From NCBI RefSeq assembly GCF_002863305.2, contig NZ_CP136962.1, forward strand, positions 1,736,001-1,800,000: DNA of 64,000 bases, given 5' to 3'. Every line of letters starts with the position of its first letter. The first letter of the stretch is position 1. The translations under genes and the position numbers were made by a program. Below are positions 8,637 to 17,233 of the stretch, piece by piece. The stretch comes from Neisseria perflava (lineage in GTDB: Bacteria > Pseudomonadota > Gammaproteobacteria > Burkholderiales > Neisseriaceae). Below the pieces are notes generated by a model that was given only the letters and a program-made list of their open reading frames with translations, had not been told where the DNA came from and searched no databases.

Positions 8637-11432
8637 TCAATGCGCCTCTTCCCAATTTATCCCCACGCCTACTTCTGCCACCAGTGGCACTTTCAACATT
8701 CCTTCATCCACTTTCGCCATAATCTGCGGCAGTTTTTCTTTCACTAAATCCAGTTCGGCTTCAGGGACTTCCAGCACCAGTTCGTCATGCACCTGCATAA
8801 TCAGTTTGCTTTGCAAGAGGTCGTCTGAAAGCCAACGAGACACGTCTATCATGGCGCGTTTGATGAGGTCGGACGCGGTGCCTTGCATGGGGGCGTTGAT
8901 GGCGGCACGTTCGGCTCCGGTGCGGGCGTTGGCGTTTTTGTTGTGGATGTCGGGCAGGTAGAGACGGCGGCCGAACAGGGTTTCGACAAAGCCTTGCGCG
9001 GCGGCTTGTTCTTTGGTGCGCTGCATGTATTCGGCGACGCCGGGATAGCGGGCGAAGTAGCGGTCGATAAAGTTTTTGGCGGACAGGTTGTCTATGCCCA
9101 GCGATTTGGCGAGGCCGTATTGGCCCATGCCGTAAATGAGGCCGAAGTTGATGGTTTTGGCGTAGCGGCGTTGTTCGGACGAGACGTTTTCGGGAGCGAT
9201 GCCGAATACTTCGGCGGCGGTGCGGCGGTGTACGTCTTCGCCGTTTTGGAACGCGGTAATCAGGGTTTTGTCGCCGGAGAGGTGCGCCATGATGCGCAGC
9301 TCGATTTGGGAATAGTCGGCGGAAACGATGACGCTGCCTTGCGGTGCGGTAAAGGCGCGGCGCACGCGGCGGCCTTCGGCGGTGCGGATGGGGATGTTTT
9401 GCAGGTTGGGGTTGTTGCTGGCAAGGCGGCCGGTAATGGCGACGGCTTGGGCATAGGTGGTATGCACGCGGCCATCTTTGGGCGAAATCATTTCGGGCAG
9501 TTTGTCGGTGTAGGTGGATTTCAGTTTCGCCAGGCTGCGGTTTTGCAGGATGATTTTGGGCAGGGGGTAGTCGGGCGCGAGCTGTTCGAGCACGGCTTCG
9601 TTGGTGGAAATGCCGCCTTTGGCGGTTTTTTTCAGGCCTTTGGTGGGGATGCCCATTTTGTCGAACAGGATTTCTTGCAGCTGTTTGGGCGAGTTGAGGT
9701 TGAACGGCTGGCCTGCGGCGGCGTAGGCTTCTTGTTCGAGCTTCATCAGTTCGGCGCCGAGTTCCGCGCTTTGGCGGGCGAGTTCGGTGCGATCGATTTG
9801 CACGCCGTTGCGTTCCATTTCAAACAATACCTGCGCGACGGGCAGCTCCATTTTTTCATACATTTCAAGCTGTTTGACGTCCATCTGCGCGCGCAGGTGC
9901 GCTTCGAGGCGCAAGGCGAAATCGGCGTCTTGGGCGGCGTATTCGGTCGCTTGCCCGATGGCGACGTCGGCAAAACTAATTTGCTTCGCGCCTTTACCGC
10001 ACAATGATTCGTAGGTAATGGTTTCCAATCCGAGCCAGCGTTCGGACAACTCGTCCAAGCCGTGTCCCAGATGGCTCTCGATAATGTAGGAAGCGAGCAT
10101 GGAATCGCCGGCAATGCCGTTCAGGGCGATGTCGTAGTTGGCGAAAACGTGTTGGTCGTATTTGAGGTTTTGCCCGATTTTTTTCAGGGCGGGATTTTCC
10201 AAATGTGATTTCAGACGGCCTAATACGTCTTGTAAATCGAGCTGTTCTGGCGCGGCAGTCAGGCTGTGTCCTACGGGGATGTAAACCGCTTCACCTGTTT
10301 GGAACGCAATGCTGATACCGACCAGCGCGGCGTTCATCGCGTCTAATGACGTGGTTTCCGTATCGATGCCGATTGTGTCCGCCTGCTCCAGTTTGTCCAA
10401 CAAAGCGGCAAACTGCGCTTCGGTGGTAATAGCTTGATAATCCAGTTTTTCAGGGGCTGGGGCGAGTTCGGGTTGTTTTTCAGGCTGTGTTTCCATCACC
10501 AATGCGGCCTGTTCGCCGATATGCTCGCTGCCGAACAAATCAGTGTTTTGCGCTTCGTGCATACGGCTTTCCGCCTCTTTCAGCCAAGTGCGGAAGCCCC
10601 AGCGTTTGAAATCGACAACCAGCTGCGCCCATTTAGGCGTAGTACGGCGCAGGCTTTCAAGGCCGTCTGAAAGCTCGGTGTGCAAGTCCACATCGGTTTT
10701 AATCGTGACCAAATCATACGACAGCGGCAGTTGTTCCAAAGCGGCTTGCAAGTTTTCGCCGACCTTGCCTTTGACTTCGCCAGCGTGTTCCATCACGCCG
10801 GCCAGCGAGCCGTAGGCTTCCAGCCACTTCACCGCGGTTTTCGGGCCGCATTTTTCCACACCCGGCACGTTGTCCACCTTGTCGCCCATCAGCGCGAGAT
10901 AATCGCGGATTTGGTCGGGGCGCACGCCGAATTTTTCCTTCACGCCTTCAATATCCAGCGTCTCGCCACTCATCGTGTTCACCAGCGTCACGCGTTCGTT
11001 CACCAACTGAGCCATGTCCTTATCGCCGGTGGACACCACCACGTTCCACCCTGCTTCACTGGCCATCGCCGCCAACGTGCCGATAACGTCGTCCGCTTCC
11101 ACCTGCGGAATCACCAATACCGGCCAGCCCATCAGGCGCACCAAATCCGGCAAGGCTTCCGCCTGCGGGCGCAAATCGTCCGGCATCGGCGGACGCGTCG
11201 CCTTATAGTCGGGAAACATCTCGTGGCGGAAATTCTTACCCTTCGCGTCAAACACCACCGCGCAATAGTCGTGCACATAATCCGCCCGCAGTCGGCGCAG
11301 CATGTTCAACACGCCATACATCGCCCCAGTCGGCGCACCGTCGGGCGCAGACAAATTCTGCCCCATAGCATGATAGGCGCGATAAAGATAAGAAGAGCCG
11401 TCAACGAGAAGGAGTGTGGGTTTGTTGGACAT
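8637..11432 (-). CDS. polA: DNA polymerase I
   Basis: A 931-residue protein of normal length for Pol I. It has an N-terminal 5'-3' exonuclease (LLLVDGSSYLYRAYHA; VVSTGDKDMAQLV; LMGDKVDNVPGV), a 3'-5' proofreading domain from about residue 330 with an intact first motif (TIGIDTETTSLD), and the C-terminal polymerase with motif A (SADYSQIELRIMAHLSGD), motif B (RRYAKTINFGLIYGMG) and motif C (MQVHDELVLEV). It fills gaps after excision repair and removes RNA primers. The 3' end has the TGA shared with the ribosome site of the downstream EVE-nuclease gene. Within its last 200 bases lies an AGGTCGTCTGAA variant DUS (8818-8829); the other two DUS in the gene are of the usual type. Confidence 0.97.
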   Translation of the reverse strand: MSNKPTLLLVDGSSYLYRAYHAMGQNLSAPDGAPTGAMYGVLNMLRRLRADYVHDYCAVVFDAKGKNFRHEMFPDYKATRPPMPDDLRPQAEALPDLVRLMGWPVLVIPQVEADDVIGTLAAMASEAGWNVVVSTGDKDMAQLVNERVTLVNTMSGETLDIEGVKEKFGVRPDQIRDYLALMGDKVDNVPGVEKCGPKTAVKWLEAYGSLAGVMEHAGEVKGKVGENLQAALEQLPLSYDLVTIKTDVDLHTELSDGLESLRRTTPKWAQLVVDFKRWGFRTWLKEAESRMHEAQNTDLFGSEHIGEQAALVMETQPEKQPELAPAPEKLDYQAITTEAQFAALLDKLEQADTIGIDTETTSLDAMNAALVGISIAFQTGEAVYIPVGHSLTAAPEQLDLQDVLGRLKSHLENPALKKIGQNLKYDQHVFANYDIALNGIAGDSMLASYIIESHLGHGLDELSERWLGLETITYESLCGKGAKQISFADVAIGQATEYAAQDADFALRLEAHLRAQMDVKQLEMYEKMELPVAQVLFEMERNGVQIDRTELARQSAELGAELMKLEQEAYAAAGQPFNLNSPKQLQEILFDKMGIPTKGLKKTAKGGISTNEAVLEQLAPDYPLPKIILQNRSLAKLKSTYTDKLPEMISPKDGRVHTTYAQAVAITGRLASNNPNLQNIPIRTAEGRRVRRAFTAPQGSVIVSADYSQIELRIMAHLSGDKTLITAFQNGEDVHRRTAAEVFGIAPENVSSEQRRYAKTINFGLIYGMGQYGLAKSLGIDNLSAKNFIDRYFARYPGVAEYMQRTKEQAAAQGFVETLFGRRLYLPDIHNKNANARTGAERAAINAPMQGTASDLIKRAMIDVSRWLSDDLLQSKLIMQVHDELVLEVPEAELDLVKEKLPQIMAKVDEGMLKVPLVAEVGVGINWEEAH

Positions 11433-11480
11433 GGGGAACCTGCTGTGTGTATGAAAATAATGTACGGATTATAAAGGAAA

Positions 11481-11519
11481 AGGCCGTCTGAAAACCGAAA
11501 ATCAAGTTTCAGACGGCCT
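11481..11519. repeat. DUS inverted repeat in the polA / regulator divergent promoter region
   Basis: AGGCCGTCTGAAA and TTTCAGACGGCCT face each other about 50 bases upstream of the polA start. Unlike the other DUS hairpins it lies between divergent genes, not after a stop codon, so it is not an ordinary terminator. Confidence 0.7.
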
Positions 11520-11576
11520 GATGTTTACATAAATATACGGTTTCAGGTATTGCGCCTCAGAATCCCATCTTGTATA

Positions 11577-11598
11577 TTTGTATTCAAATGAATACAAA
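11577..11598. promoter_or_regulatory. Perfect 10-bp-arm palindrome, putative operator of the RHH regulator
   Basis: TTTGTATTCA (11577-11586), a 2-base AA centre, then TGAATACAAA (11589-11598): arms match perfectly. It ends 15 bases before the ATG at 11614 of a ribbon-helix-helix-like protein, the usual place for an autoregulatory operator. Binding is inferred. Confidence 0.55.
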
Positions 11599-11613
11599 CC
11601 AAATCAAACGAAT

Positions 11614-12114
11614 ATGAATGCAACGAACCGTATCCCAATTAGTGTGCGCATCACTCAGGAAGATGCTGATTTTATTGCCGAACTAAAAATCGAAGGTGCG
11701 AATACGCCGTCTGAAAAAATCCGCGAATTGCTCAAGCTGGCGCGCTTGGCGCATACGCAGACACGCGATTACGGCTCTGCACTGACGGCGCAGGAGCAAT
11801 TTTTCCAAGCGGCAAAACACGAAATCTTGCACGCTGAAAAACAGGCCGGAGTGCATTCGCATATCGTGGCACGCTTGTTTGAACAACTGCCCGACTTGGG
11901 CGCAACACTCGCCGCCGACCTGCCCGAAGAAGCTGACCTCGACGATTTGAAAAAATACGAGCGCGAACTGATGTGGCGCATCGTCCGCCTCACCGACAGC
12001 ATCCTGCAACTCGCCGTAACCGGAAAAGGCGCGGCATACGACGACAGCGTATTGCAACAGCTTGAAAACACTTTGAAACTGGCGAAGATTGTGCAGCAGG
12101 CAAATGAAGTTTAA
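11614..12114 (+). CDS. Ribbon-helix-helix-like putative regulator upstream of pspA
   Basis: A 166-residue protein starting at the ATG at 11614; an upstream TTG (11578) would place the start inside the palindrome and is rejected. The N-terminus reads RIPISVRITQEDADFIAEL followed by GANTPSEKIRELLKLARLA: a short beta strand and two helices as in Arc/MetJ/CopG ribbon-helix-helix DNA-binding proteins. The remainder (residues 55-165) is helical and rich in Leu, Gln and Glu, possibly a dimerisation or sensor part, and I do not recognise it. It heads a same-strand run with pspA (53 bases on), yqiJ-like and yqiK-like genes, so it could be their regulator. The fold call is by pattern only. Confidence 0.7.
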   Translation: MNATNRIPISVRITQEDADFIAELKIEGANTPSEKIRELLKLARLAHTQTRDYGSALTAQEQFFQAAKHEILHAEKQAGVHSHIVARLFEQLPDLGATLAADLPEEADLDDLKKYERELMWRIVRLTDSILQLAVTGKGAAYDDSVLQQLENTLKLAKIVQQANEV

Positions 12115-12167
12115 GACTGCCGCCATACCAAATGAAACAAACACATTTTAGTGAAAGGAAAATCCAA

Positions 12168-12836
12168 ATGAGCGAAACCCTATCCCGCCGAGTAGGCCGT
12201 CTGGTAAGCGGCGGTTTTCATGCCCTGATTGATGCAGCGGAAAACCTCGCGCCTGAAGCGGTAATGAACGAAAGCATCCGCGAAATCGAGCGGGCAGTAG
12301 ATGAAGTGCGTGCTGAGTTAGGCAAAGTGTTGGCGCAGAAACATCTTGCCGCCAAGAAAATGGCCGACGAAAGCAACCGCCACGAAGCCATCGATGCCAA
12401 TCTGCAAGCCGCCGTAGATGCCGGTCGCGATGATCTTGCCGAAGCGGGTATCGCCGAACAGATGGACATCGAAGCGCGTCTGCCCATCTTGGAAAACACC
12501 ATTGCCGATTGTGCTGCACAAGAAAAAGAGCTCGAAGGCTTTATCGCCGCCCTGCAGGCGAAAAAACGCGAGATGCAGCAGCAGTTGCAAGACTGGCGTG
12601 CCGCACAGCAAAGCATGGGCACAGGCAAAACAGCCGGCAGCAACGGCAGCGATCTCAACCGCATTGCCCGTGATGCCGAAAAAAGCGGCAATGCCTTCGA
12701 CCGTGTGATGGGTCGCCAAAACTCGGTACACAGCAGCACCGATGCGGCGCAGTTGGCCAAGCTGAAAGAACTGGAAGACTTAAGCCGCAACAACCGCATT
12801 GCCGAAAGATTGGCAGCATTGAAAGCGAAATCATAA
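12168..12836 (+). CDS. pspA: PspA/IM30-family membrane-stress protein
   Basis: A 222-residue protein. The ATG at 12168 follows GAAAGGAAAATCC; the frame is open upstream but the additional 12 codons lack a ribosome site. It shows the long-coiled-coil layout of PspA/IM30: an amphipathic N-terminal helix (RRVGRLVSGGFHALIDAAEN), then INESIREIER-like MNESIREIERAVDEVRAELGKVLAQ and a second coil with ENTIADCAAQEKELEGFIAALQAKKREMQQQLQDW. ESCRT-III-like proteins of this family polymerise on damaged inner membrane and limit proton leak. The C-terminal third is lower in complexity. The context with an OB-fold membrane protein and a flotillin repeats a known PspA neighbourhood. A classical PspF/PspBC partner is not nearby. 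Confidence 0.85.
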   Translation: MSETLSRRVGRLVSGGFHALIDAAENLAPEAVMNESIREIERAVDEVRAELGKVLAQKHLAAKKMADESNRHEAIDANLQAAVDAGRDDLAEAGIAEQMDIEARLPILENTIADCAAQEKELEGFIAALQAKKREMQQQLQDWRAAQQSMGTGKTAGSNGSDLNRIARDAEKSGNAFDRVMGRQNSVHSSTDAAQLAKLKELEDLSRNNRIAERLAALKAKS

Positions 12837-12857
12837 GCCATATTGAGAAAATTGCAG

Positions 12858-12894
12858 TTTCAGACGGCCTCTATCTTCACGGGGCCGTCTGAAA
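12858..12894. repeat. DUS inverted repeat between pspA and the yqiJ-like gene
   Basis: TTTCAGACGGCC (12858-12869) pairs with GGCCGTCTGAAA (12883-12894). On the plus strand it is followed by AAAAAG rather than T residues, so it would be a weak terminator for pspA. Confidence 0.6.
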
Positions 12895-13050
12895 AAAGAG
12901 AACCATACACGCCTCAATAACAAAAAGATGACGGATTGGGAAAAATCCTGTCAGTTACGACAAATTAATAAAAATATCCATATCCAATCGGCTTAACTTT
13001 AAAATAAAATATATGCCGTCTGAAAATTAAAAAGAATAAGGAAATGCAAT

Positions 13051-13716
13051 ATGTGGAATTTAATCAACGCCCCCGAAACTGAAATCTTCGGCATTGCCAT
13101 TGCGCTGATGGTTTTGCTCGGTGTGTTGGAAGTCATTTCCATGCTGGCAGGCGGTATCAGCGACTGGTTGGACAACCTGTTGCCCGACAGTCTGACCGAA
13201 ACCGCGCACGCCGAGGTCGGATTGGATGTGGCGGATGCAGGCATATTCGTGCGTTTCCTGAGCTGGCTGTATGTCGGACGTATCCCGGTATTGATGTTGA
13301 TGGTGGTGTTCCTTGCTGTATACGGATTGACGGGTTATCTGTTTCAGACGGCCTTTGCCACTGTATTCGGCAGTTATCTGAATGGCACGCTGGCTGCAGT
13401 CATCGTTTGGTTTATTTCCCTACCCTTGGTGCGCGTGACGGCTAGTGGTTTGTACAAAATTATGCCGAAAGATGAAACCACTGCCGTTTTGCAGGAAAGT
13501 TTAATCGGCCGCGTCGGCACGGTGGTATTGGGCGAAGCTCGGGTAGGCAATGCGGCGCAAGTGCGCGTGAAAGATGCTTACGGCCAACAGCATTATGTGA
13601 TGGCAGAGCCTGACTCTGAAGATGTATTAAAACAAGGAGATGCGGTATTGCTGGTGTCGTTGAACGGAAATACATTTAAGGCGATTTTGAATCCGAGCGG
13701 CAGCTTGGTAGATTAA
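13051..13716 (+). CDS. YqiJ-like OB-fold inner-membrane protein
   Basis: A 221-residue protein with three to four membrane helices (residues 10-30, about 80-100, 105-130) and a C-terminal soluble domain of about 70 residues (LIGRVGTVVLGEARVGNAAQVRVKDAYGQQHYVMAEP...LKQGDAVLLVSLNGNTFKAIL). That tail reads as an OB-fold of the NfeD/YqiJ type. NfeD-like proteins are genetically linked to flotillins and stomatins, and here the flotillin gene follows 203 bases on. An AATAAGGAAATGCAAT ribosome region precedes the start. It probably forms a membrane complex with the flotillin. The symbol yqiJ is withheld since this rests on context and fold. Confidence 0.8.
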   Translation: MWNLINAPETEIFGIAIALMVLLGVLEVISMLAGGISDWLDNLLPDSLTETAHAEVGLDVADAGIFVRFLSWLYVGRIPVLMLMVVFLAVYGLTGYLFQTAFATVFGSYLNGTLAAVIVWFISLPLVRVTASGLYKIMPKDETTAVLQESLIGRVGTVVLGEARVGNAAQVRVKDAYGQQHYVMAEPDSEDVLKQGDAVLLVSLNGNTFKAILNPSGSLVD

Positions 13717-13919
13717 GGCCGTCTGAAACCGCTGATTTATCGATACGGGAAAAATAGATACTTTACCGCCCTATCCTCACTATCTAGAAATTTGAAATAA
13801 CAATTAGCCCCCCTATTATTTCAACCCATATTTTTAACCCTTTCAGACGGCCTCTTTCTCTCAAAGCCTTCTGAATCCACCGCCCCCAAAGGCATATTAA
13901 CAAGAAGAAAGGAAAAACC

Positions 13920-15632
13920 ATGAATTTGGTCTCCATCGGCACTATCGCCGGCGTCATACTCGTCGCGCTGTTTGTACTCGGCCTCATCCTGACCCGTCTG
14001 TATCGCCGTGCCAGCAAAGAAGTCTCATTTGTCCGCACCGGTTTTGGTGGCGAAAAAGTCATTATGAACGGCGGTGCGATGGTGCTGCCCGTATTGCACG
14101 AAATTATCCCCGTCAACATGAATACACTGCGCCTTGAAGTGCGCCGCGCTGCCCAACAAGCGCTGATCACCCGCGACCGTATGCGCGTTGACGTGATGGC
14201 GGAATTTTACGTCCGCGTTAAACCCAGCGCCGAGAGCATTGCGACCGCTGCACAAACGCTGGGTATGAAAACCATGTCTCCCGATGAGTTGAAAGACCTC
14301 GTCGAAGGTAAATTCGTTGATGCCCTGCGCGCCGTTGCCGCCGAAATGGCGATGGAAGAGCTGCATGAAAAACGTGTTGATTTCGTTCAGAAAGTACAGC
14401 AAGTCGTGAGCGAAGACTTGTTTAAAAACGGTCTCGAACTCGAAACCGTTTCCCTGACAGGCCTAGACCAAACCAGCTTTGAGTTCTTCAACCCGCAAAA
14501 TGCCTTTGACGCGGAAGGTTTGACCAAACTGACCGAAACCATCGAAGGCCGCCGCAAAAAACGTAACGAAATCGAACAAGACACCGACTTGGCAATCAAA
14601 ACCAAAAACCTCGAAGCCGAACAACAACGCCTGAAAATCTCACGCGAAGAAGAATACGCCAAACTCGAACAAGAGCGCGAAATCTCGGTACGCCGTGCTG
14701 AACAAGAAGCCAGCATCGCCGAACAAGAAGCCCAGAAAAAACGTGAAGCGGAAGAAGCCAAAATTGCCGCTGAACGCGAAGTGGATTTGAAACGCATCGC
14801 CGCCGAACGCGACATTAAAAACGAAGACATTAGAAAAGCACAAGCCGTTGAGCAGGCAGAGGTTGAACGCCGCAAAGCCATCGAATTGGCCGAGCAAGAC
14901 CGCGCCATCGCCGTTGCCGAAAAATCGCGTGCCGAATCCGAAGCCAAAGCCGAAGCAGACAAAGCCCGCGCCGCCGCCGTTCGCGAAGAAGAGAGCGTGA
15001 TTACCGTACGCGAAACCGAACGCGCCGAGCGTGCCAAAGCGGTTGAATTGATTGCCGCCGAAGAAGCTGCGCAAAAAGATGCGATTTCGCTCACTGTTGC
15101 CGCTGAAGCTGAAAAACAAGCTGCACAAGACCGCGCTGAAGCCGTGCGTATCGCCGCCGAAGCCGAAGCCGAGAAACAACGCCTTCAAGCCAAAGGTGAA
15201 GCCGATGCCAAGATTCTGTTGGCGCAAGCGCAAGAGCAACAATACAAGGTTGACGCCGAAGGTACCCGCGCTGTGAACGAAGCTGCCAACGTCCTGAGCG
15301 TTGAACAGGTTGAAATGCAAGTCCGCCTTGCCCTCTTAAAACACCTGCCGGACATCATCCGCGAATCCGTCCGCCCAATGGAAAAAATCGAAGACATCAA
15401 GATTTTGCAGGTCAATGGTCTGGGTGGCTTTGCCGGTGGTGCAAACGGTGCGGAAGGTGTTTCAGACGGCCAAACCACACAAGCCAGCCTTGCAGATCAA
15501 ATGGTCAACAGTGCCCTGCGCTACCGCAGCCAAGCCCCGTTGGTTGACGGTCTCTTGAAAGAGTTAGGACTGAATGGTGGCAACATCAACGGCCTGACCC
15601 AAGGACTGGATAAAACCATCGACCAATCATAA
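13920..15632 (+). CDS. Flotillin-family (YqiK-like, SPFH domain) membrane scaffold protein
   Basis: A 570-residue protein with an N-terminal membrane helix (IGTIAGVILVALFVLGLILTRL), an SPFH/band-7 domain from about residue 35 to 200 (EVSFVRTGFGGEKVIMNGGAMVLPVLHEIIPVNMNTLRLEV), and a very long Glu/Ala/Arg/Lys coiled coil from about 215 to 450 with repeated EA-rich heptads. The C-terminus is glycine- and glutamine-rich. This is the flotillin layout; flotillins oligomerise into membrane microdomain scaffolds and, with NfeD/YqiJ partners, influence membrane fluidity. AAGAAAGGAAAAACC precedes the start. It closes the regulator-pspA-yqiJ-like run. Its terminator hairpin has been interrupted by an IS element. 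Confidence 0.9.
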   Translation: MNLVSIGTIAGVILVALFVLGLILTRLYRRASKEVSFVRTGFGGEKVIMNGGAMVLPVLHEIIPVNMNTLRLEVRRAAQQALITRDRMRVDVMAEFYVRVKPSAESIATAAQTLGMKTMSPDELKDLVEGKFVDALRAVAAEMAMEELHEKRVDFVQKVQQVVSEDLFKNGLELETVSLTGLDQTSFEFFNPQNAFDAEGLTKLTETIEGRRKKRNEIEQDTDLAIKTKNLEAEQQRLKISREEEYAKLEQEREISVRRAEQEASIAEQEAQKKREAEEAKIAAEREVDLKRIAAERDIKNEDIRKAQAVEQAEVERRKAIELAEQDRAIAVAEKSRAESEAKAEADKARAAAVREEESVITVRETERAERAKAVELIAAEEAAQKDAISLTVAAEAEKQAAQDRAEAVRIAAEAEAEKQRLQAKGEADAKILLAQAQEQQYKVDAEGTRAVNEAANVLSVEQVEMQVRLALLKHLPDIIRESVRPMEKIEDIKILQVNGLGGFAGGANGAEGVSDGQTTQASLADQMVNSALRYRSQAPLVDGLLKELGLNGGNINGLTQGLDKTIDQS

Positions 15633-15654
15633 ACGAATGCCGTCATAATGGTTT

Positions 15655-15687
15655 AAAGGCCGTCTGAAACAGGTTTTCAGACGGCCT
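15655..15687 (+). terminator. Flotillin terminator hairpin cut off from its T-run by an IS
   Basis: AAAGGCCGTCTGAAA and TTTTCAGACGGCCT still form the stem, but the T-run (TTTTG) that would follow now lies beyond the insertion sequence at about 16913, 1.2 kb away. Confidence 0.7.
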
Positions 15688-16907
15688 GAGACCTTTGCAA
15701 AATTCCCCCAAATCTCCTAAATTCCCATCAAGACATTTAGGGGATTTCTCATGAGCACCTTCTTCCAGCAAACCGCCCAAGCCATGATCGCCAAACACAT
15801 CGACCGTTTCCCACTATTGAAGTTGGATCAGGTGATTGATTGGCAACCGATCGAACAATACCTGAATCGTCAAAAAACCCGTTACCTCCGAGACCACCGC
15901 GGCCGTCCTGCCTATCCCCTGTTGTCCATGTTCAAAGCCGTCCTGCTCGGACAATGGCACAGCCTCTCCGATCCCGAACTCGAACACAGCCTCATCACCC
16001 GCATCGATTTCAACCTGTTTTGCCGTTTTGACGAACTGAGCATTCCCGATTACAGCACCTTATGCCGCTACCGCAACTGGCTGGTGCAAGACGACACCCT
16101 GTCCGAATTGCTGGAACTGATCAACCGACAATTGACCGAAAAAGGCCTAAAAGTAGAGAAAGCATCCGCCGCCATCATTGACGCCACCATTATTCAGACC
16201 GCCGGCAGCAAACAGCGCCAGGCCATAGAAGTCGATGAAGAAGGACAAGTCAGCGGCCAAACCACACCGAGTAAAGACAGCGATGCCCGTTGGATAAAGA
16301 AAAACGGCCTCTACAAACTCGGTTACAAACAACATACCCGTACCGATGCGGAAGGCTATATCGAGAAACTGCACATTACCCCCGCCAATACCCATGAGTG
16401 CAAACACCTGTCGCCTTTGCTGGAAGGGATAGCCGAAGGTACGACCATCTATGCCGACAAAGGCTACGATAGCAAGGAAAACCGGCAACATCTGGAAGAG
16501 CATCAGTTGCTGGACGGTATTATGCGCAAAGCCCACCGCAAACATCAGCTGTCGGAAGCGCAAACCAAACGCAACCGATATTTGTCGAAGACCCGTTATG
16601 TGGTCGAACAAAGCTTCGGTACACTGCATCGTAAATTCCGCTACGCCCGGGCAGCCTATTTCGGGCTGATTAAAGTAAGTGCGCAAAGCCATCTGAAGGC
16701 GATGTGTTTGAACCTGTTGAAAGCCGCCAACAGGCTAAGTGCGCCTGTTGCTGCCTAAAAGGCGGCTGGATGCCTGATTATCAGGTGTCCGGGGAGGATT
16801 AGGAGGGTATTTGAGGAGAGTCAGTGGATATTTGAAACAAAAACAGTCGAAAACTTGTGTTTGGATTTCGGCTGTCGGGGGAGGGGGGGGAATTTTGCAA
16901 AGGTCTC
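15688..16907 (+). mobile_element. IS1106-like insertion sequence (IS5 family)
   Basis: The 1220-base element has inverted ends: GAGACCTTTGCAAAATTCCC on the left (from 15688) and its complement on the right (to 16907). The five bases GGCCT occur directly before the left end and directly after the right end, a putative target duplication created inside the flotillin terminator stem. One intact transposase gene fills most of it. From recall the transposase matches IS1106 of Neisseria, and the end sequence agrees with that. The element looks complete and so may still be mobile. Confidence 0.9.
15751..16758 (+). CDS. IS1106-like (IS5 family) DDE transposase
   Basis: An intact 335-residue transposase. 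The N-terminal part (QVIDWQPIEQYL...RGRPAYPLLSMFKAVLLGQWHSLSDPELEHSL) is the DUF772-like DNA-binding section of IS5 elements. Catalytic residues can be placed: the first Asp in AAIIDATIIQ (near residue 148), the second in TIYADKGYDS (near 240) and the Glu in RYVVEQSFGTLHRKFRYAR (near 290), the last fitting the Y-R-E-K signature of the family. Length and sequence agree with full-length IS1106 transposase as I remember it. It lies between the element's inverted ends, on the plus strand. Confidence 0.95.
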   Translation: MSTFFQQTAQAMIAKHIDRFPLLKLDQVIDWQPIEQYLNRQKTRYLRDHRGRPAYPLLSMFKAVLLGQWHSLSDPELEHSLITRIDFNLFCRFDELSIPDYSTLCRYRNWLVQDDTLSELLELINRQLTEKGLKVEKASAAIIDATIIQTAGSKQRQAIEVDEEGQVSGQTTPSKDSDARWIKKNGLYKLGYKQHTRTDAEGYIEKLHITPANTHECKHLSPLLEGIAEGTTIYADKGYDSKENRQHLEEHQLLDGIMRKAHRKHQLSEAQTKRNRYLSKTRYVVEQSFGTLHRKFRYARAAYFGLIKVSAQSHLKAMCLNLLKAANRLSAPVAA

Positions 16908-17187
16908 GGCCTTTTGTTTATACAAAAACTTCCACAAATTCTAATATTTTCAATACTCACCAATTCAGATCTATTGCAGTTGCAATAAATTAGGAATTAT
17001 CCAACCTGCTTTTTGTGGTTAAAAAAGATTGAGTGGGCTATTTTAAATGTGAATCACAAGGCTAACTACTTCAATAATGATCCACCAACAATTTAGTCAT
17101 AAAAGCCGGTTCTAGCGTTTCGATTTCAAACTTATCATCTACTCATCTATCGATATTTCAATATCAAGCCGCTTATCTTCAGGCAAA

Positions 17188-17219
17188 TAAAAAAGCACAA
17201 CATTTCGTTGTGCTTTTTC
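17188..17219 (-). terminator. atp operon terminator
   Basis: AAAAAGCACAAC and GTTGTGCTTTTT pair across ATTTC, 15 bases past the atpC stop. The run of T residues on the minus strand after the stem makes a classical intrinsic terminator without a DUS. Confidence 0.88.
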
Positions 17220-17233
17220 TTGATGAACCCACA

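Noticed and set aside
8883..10007. Long antisense frame in polA (374 residues)
   Set aside because: It is antisense to a conserved gene, with Gly/Phe/Val-rich composition typical of mirrored codons; no family recognised.
11578..11613. TTG start for the regulator
   Set aside because: It would put the coding sequence inside the palindrome and lacks a ribosome site; the ATG at 11614 is better.
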